Below, piece after piece: positions 4,062 through 6,361 of a stretch of 6,361 bases of DNA. The first letter of the stretch is position 1. Each line of letters begins with the position of its first letter. A program made the translations under genes and the position numbers. The DNA is taken from positions 1-6,361 of the forward strand of contig JAHWIA010000051.1 of assembly GCA_019322855.1 (NCBI GenBank), in the 5' to 3' direction. The notes under the pieces are model-generated. The model made no database searches, was not told where the DNA came from, and worked only from the letters and a program-made list of their open reading frames with translations. Source of the stretch: Candidatus Woesearchaeota archaeon (GTDB lineage: Archaea; Nanobdellota; Nanobdellia; Woesearchaeales; WJKV01).

Positions 4062-6344
4062 ATGGCAGTCAAGGAAATAAAACTAAAGATTAGCGAAGCT
4101 GTCCAAGATGATGTCAATAAGGGCATTGTCAGAATTGATAGCAATTACATGAATCAGATAGGTGTAAAACCTGGGGATATAGTAGAGATTGAAGGGGAAA
4201 GAAAGACTGTCGCTATTGTTGGAAGAGCATATCCAGGAGACATCGGGCTTAATACTATCAGAACAGATCCTTTGATAAGAAGAAACTGTAAAGCCAGTAT
4301 TGGAGACATGGTTACAGTAAGAAAGACTGCTGTTGAAGAGGCGCAGAAGATTGTGATCGCGCCTGCAAGAAAAGACATCAAGGTAAGTGCATCACCCACG
4401 GTTTTCAAGAGAGGCCTTCTAGGAAGAGTGCTTAAGAAAGGAGATGTTGTTTCTCTGGGCGGCGCGACTAAAAGAAAGCTGGCGATGAGCGATAATCCGT
4501 TCTTTGATGATATATTCTCTAGCATGTTTGATGAAAATTTCATGGGCTTCGGACTTGGAAGCATCAGGTTTGTTGTAGTTGACACAGCTCCTAAGAAATA
4601 TGTAATCATCACTGAGAATACCACTGTCGAATACAAGCCAGAAGCAGTGGAAATCATTGAAGATGAAGCAATGCTCGGAATCGCTTACGAAGACATTGGC
4701 GGACTGAAAGAAGAGATAACAAAGATAAGGGAGATGGTCGAGCTTCCATTGAAGCATCCTGAGATATTTGAGAGACTCGGCATAGAACCTCCAAAAGGAG
4801 TTCTATTGCACGGACCACCAGGAACAGGTAAAACACTTCTGGCAAAAGCAGTAGCTAATGAAACAAACAGCAATTTCATATTGATAAATGGTCCAGATAT
4901 CATGGGCAAGTTCTATGGCCAGTCAGAAGAGAATATCAGAAAAAAGTTTGAAGAGGCTGAAAAGAATTCGCCTTCTATTATATTCATAGATGAGATAGAT
5001 GCTATAGCTAGCAAGAGAGAAGACATACATGGAGAAGTGGAAAAAAGAGTAGTTGCTCAGTTGCTCGCAATGATGGACGGCCTGAAAAGCAGAGGAAAGG
5101 TTGTAGTTATCGCAGCATCAAACATCCCTAACATGCTCGATCCTGCATTGAGAAGACCGGGACGATTTGATAGAGAGATAGAGATAGGCGTGCCAAAGAA
5201 AGCAGGCAGGCTAGATATATTAAAGATACATACAAGAAACATGCCTCTTGACAAGAGTGTCAATCTCAAGAAGATCGCAGAAATCACATATGGTTTTGTT
5301 GGGGCGGATCTTGCAGCACTTGCAAAAGAAGCTGCAATGATTGTTCTTAGGAAAGTATTGCCTGACCTTAAACTTGATCAAGAAGAACCTATTCCTAAAA
5401 ATGTCCTTGAAAAGATGATAATCAAACAGCAAGACTTCACAGATGCCTTGAAAGTGGTAAGGCCTAGTGCAATGAGAGAAGTCATTGTCGAAGTACCGAC
5501 TATAGCTTGGGAAGACATAGGAGGAATGCAAGAAGCAAAGCAGGAATTGAAAGAAGCAGTGGAATGGCCATTGAAACATCCCGAAGCTTTCAAAAGGTTA
5601 GGTATAAGCCCGCCAAAAGGCATACTTGTCTATGGTCCGCCAGGTACAGGCAAAACGTTACTCGCAAAAGCTGTTGCTCACGAGAGTGAAGCTAATTTCA
5701 TACTCGTCAAAGGACCAAGCATGCTCAGCAAATGGGTCGGAGAAAGCGAGAGAGGAATAAGAAAGATATTCAGCAAGGCAAGACAGACCTCGCCTTGTAT
5801 CATCTGTTTTGACGAGATCGACAGTATCGCGCCAAAGAGGGGCGCAAGTTCTGATACACAAGTCACTGAACGGGTATTGAACCAGTTATTGACAGAGATG
5901 GACGGTCTTGAAGAATTGAATGATGTTGTCATAATCGCAACCACGAACAGGCCAGACATCCTTGACAGTGCATTATTGCGTCCGGGCAGATTTGACAGGA
6001 TAATGATGGCAGGAGTTCCTGATGAAGAGACAAGACTTGAGATTTTCAAGGTTCACACAAAAGGCATGCCATTGAAGGATGTAGATCTGAAAAAATTGGC
6101 AAAGAAGACAGAAGGTTATGTAGGCGCAGACATTGAAGGCATCTGCAGGGAAGCTGCGATGCTCGCGCTAAGAAAGGACATCAAGACAAAAGAAATAAAG
6201 ATGGAGCATTTCGAAGAAGCATTGGGCAAGGTAAAAGCAAGCGCGAACAAGGACATCCAACAATTATACAAGTCGCTGGAGAGCAAGTTCAAGCAAGCTA
6301 CTGCAACAGAATTAAAGAAGGAAGCTCCTAGTTATGTTGGTTGA
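4062..6344 (+). CDS. cdc48: CDC48/VCP-type AAA ATPase (protein unfoldase)
   Basis: This complete 760-residue archaeal CDC48 (p97/VAT) forms a hexamer that pulls proteins through its central pore using ATP. The N domain has a double-psi barrel part (about 1-90, with RTDPLIRRN and SIGDMVTVR) and a second part (about 95-190). D1 has Walker A GPPGTGKT (251-258), pore loop KFYG (283-286), Walker B IIFIDE (306-311), sensor Asn354 and arginine fingers 365 and 368. D2 has Walker A 525-532, pore loop KWVG (557-560), Walker B IICFDE (580-585), sensor Asn629 and arginines 640 and 643. All catalytic residues are intact in both rings. Oddities are a Phe/Met/Asp-rich stretch at 142-166 in the N domain and a C-terminus ending SYVG. 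The ATG is 25 nt after the SecB-like gene with only a weak GATGAT upstream. An in-frame TGA at 4038-4040 limits the start. It is cytoplasmic and probably works with the proteasome or alone. Confidence 0.98.
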   Translation: MAVKEIKLKISEAVQDDVNKGIVRIDSNYMNQIGVKPGDIVEIEGERKTVAIVGRAYPGDIGLNTIRTDPLIRRNCKASIGDMVTVRKTAVEEAQKIVIAPARKDIKVSASPTVFKRGLLGRVLKKGDVVSLGGATKRKLAMSDNPFFDDIFSSMFDENFMGFGLGSIRFVVVDTAPKKYVIITENTTVEYKPEAVEIIEDEAMLGIAYEDIGGLKEEITKIREMVELPLKHPEIFERLGIEPPKGVLLHGPPGTGKTLLAKAVANETNSNFILINGPDIMGKFYGQSEENIRKKFEEAEKNSPSIIFIDEIDAIASKREDIHGEVEKRVVAQLLAMMDGLKSRGKVVVIAASNIPNMLDPALRRPGRFDREIEIGVPKKAGRLDILKIHTRNMPLDKSVNLKKIAEITYGFVGADLAALAKEAAMIVLRKVLPDLKLDQEEPIPKNVLEKMIIKQQDFTDALKVVRPSAMREVIVEVPTIAWEDIGGMQEAKQELKEAVEWPLKHPEAFKRLGISPPKGILVYGPPGTGKTLLAKAVAHESEANFILVKGPSMLSKWVGESERGIRKIFSKARQTSPCIICFDEIDSIAPKRGASSDTQVTERVLNQLLTEMDGLEELNDVVIIATTNRPDILDSALLRPGRFDRIMMAGVPDEETRLEIFKVHTKGMPLKDVDLKKLAKKTEGYVGADIEGICREAAMLALRKDIKTKEIKMEHFEEALGKVKASANKDIQQLYKSLESKFKQATATELKKEAPSYVG

Positions 6345-6352
6345 GGGCAACA

Positions 6353-6361
6353 TTTATAAAA
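6353..6361 (+). promoter_or_regulatory. TATA box of the next gene beyond the window
   Basis: TTTATAAAA lies 8 nt after the cdc48 stop at the very end of the window. It matches the other TATA boxes here, so a plus-strand gene probably starts about 26 nt further on or shortly after. Confidence 0.5.

Noticed and set aside
4154..4657. 167-codon minus-strand frame inside cdc48
   Set aside because: It mirrors the conserved CDC48 N domain, and its Ser/Thr/Leu-rich sequence is an antisense artefact.
1..6361. CRISPR arrays, tRNA or rRNA genes, insertion sequences
   Set aside because: No regularly spaced repeats, no cloverleaf-like or rRNA sequence, and no transposase frame or terminal inverted repeats were seen.

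Overview
The window looks like a piece of an AT-rich archaeal chromosome, most likely from a DPANN lineage (Woesearchaeota- or Pacearchaeota-like). Four things support this: a two-ring CDC48 AAA ATPase of archaeal type, an archaeal-only GTPase/DUF2073/zinc-ribbon trio, archaeal TATA boxes about 26-27 nt ahead of start codons with no Shine-Dalgarno sequence (leaderless transcripts), and short oligo-T stretches after genes. The lineage is an inference from protein style; no rRNA or other marker is present.

Layout. Positions 1-117 form a compact two-way promoter. A gene whose first 12 codons lie at 36-1 leaves on the minus strand, and a four-helix membrane protein of the DUF1461/TIGR01906 type (118-801) leaves on the plus strand. 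After its own TATA box comes the operon arvA-arvB-arvC (841-2279): an Era-like small GTPase with a basic amphipathic N-terminal helix, a DUF2073 protein and a small zinc-ribbon protein. These match the haloarchaeal OapA/B/C proteins, renamed ArvA/B/C after the GTPase was linked to extracellular vesicle formation in Haloferax. A T-rich, AT-rich spacer (2280-2376) follows.

The next operon has two genes overlapping by ATGA (2377-3461). It encodes a small secreted, highly charged protein and a probable lipoprotein with a helical C-terminal domain. I recognise neither. The lipoprotein seems to carry an internal duplication of about 45 residues, and half of that repeat also appears at the C-terminus of its neighbour. 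A strong hairpin followed by T residues (3479-3520) closes this unit.

The last unit has a TATA box, a good Shine-Dalgarno (GGTGAT), a 144-residue protein whose strand/helix order and proline-rich end recall the SecB chaperone fold (uncertain), and, 25 nt later, cdc48 (4062-6344), complete with N, D1 and D2 domains. The window ends in the TATA box of a further gene.

Taken together, the genes point to the cell envelope (DUF1461 membrane protein, ArvABC, secreted protein/lipoprotein pair) and to protein quality control (SecB-like candidate plus CDC48). The most promising material for new biology is the vesicle-type GTPase module in a probable DPANN genome next to an uncharacterised exported-protein operon, and the possible chaperone paired with CDC48.
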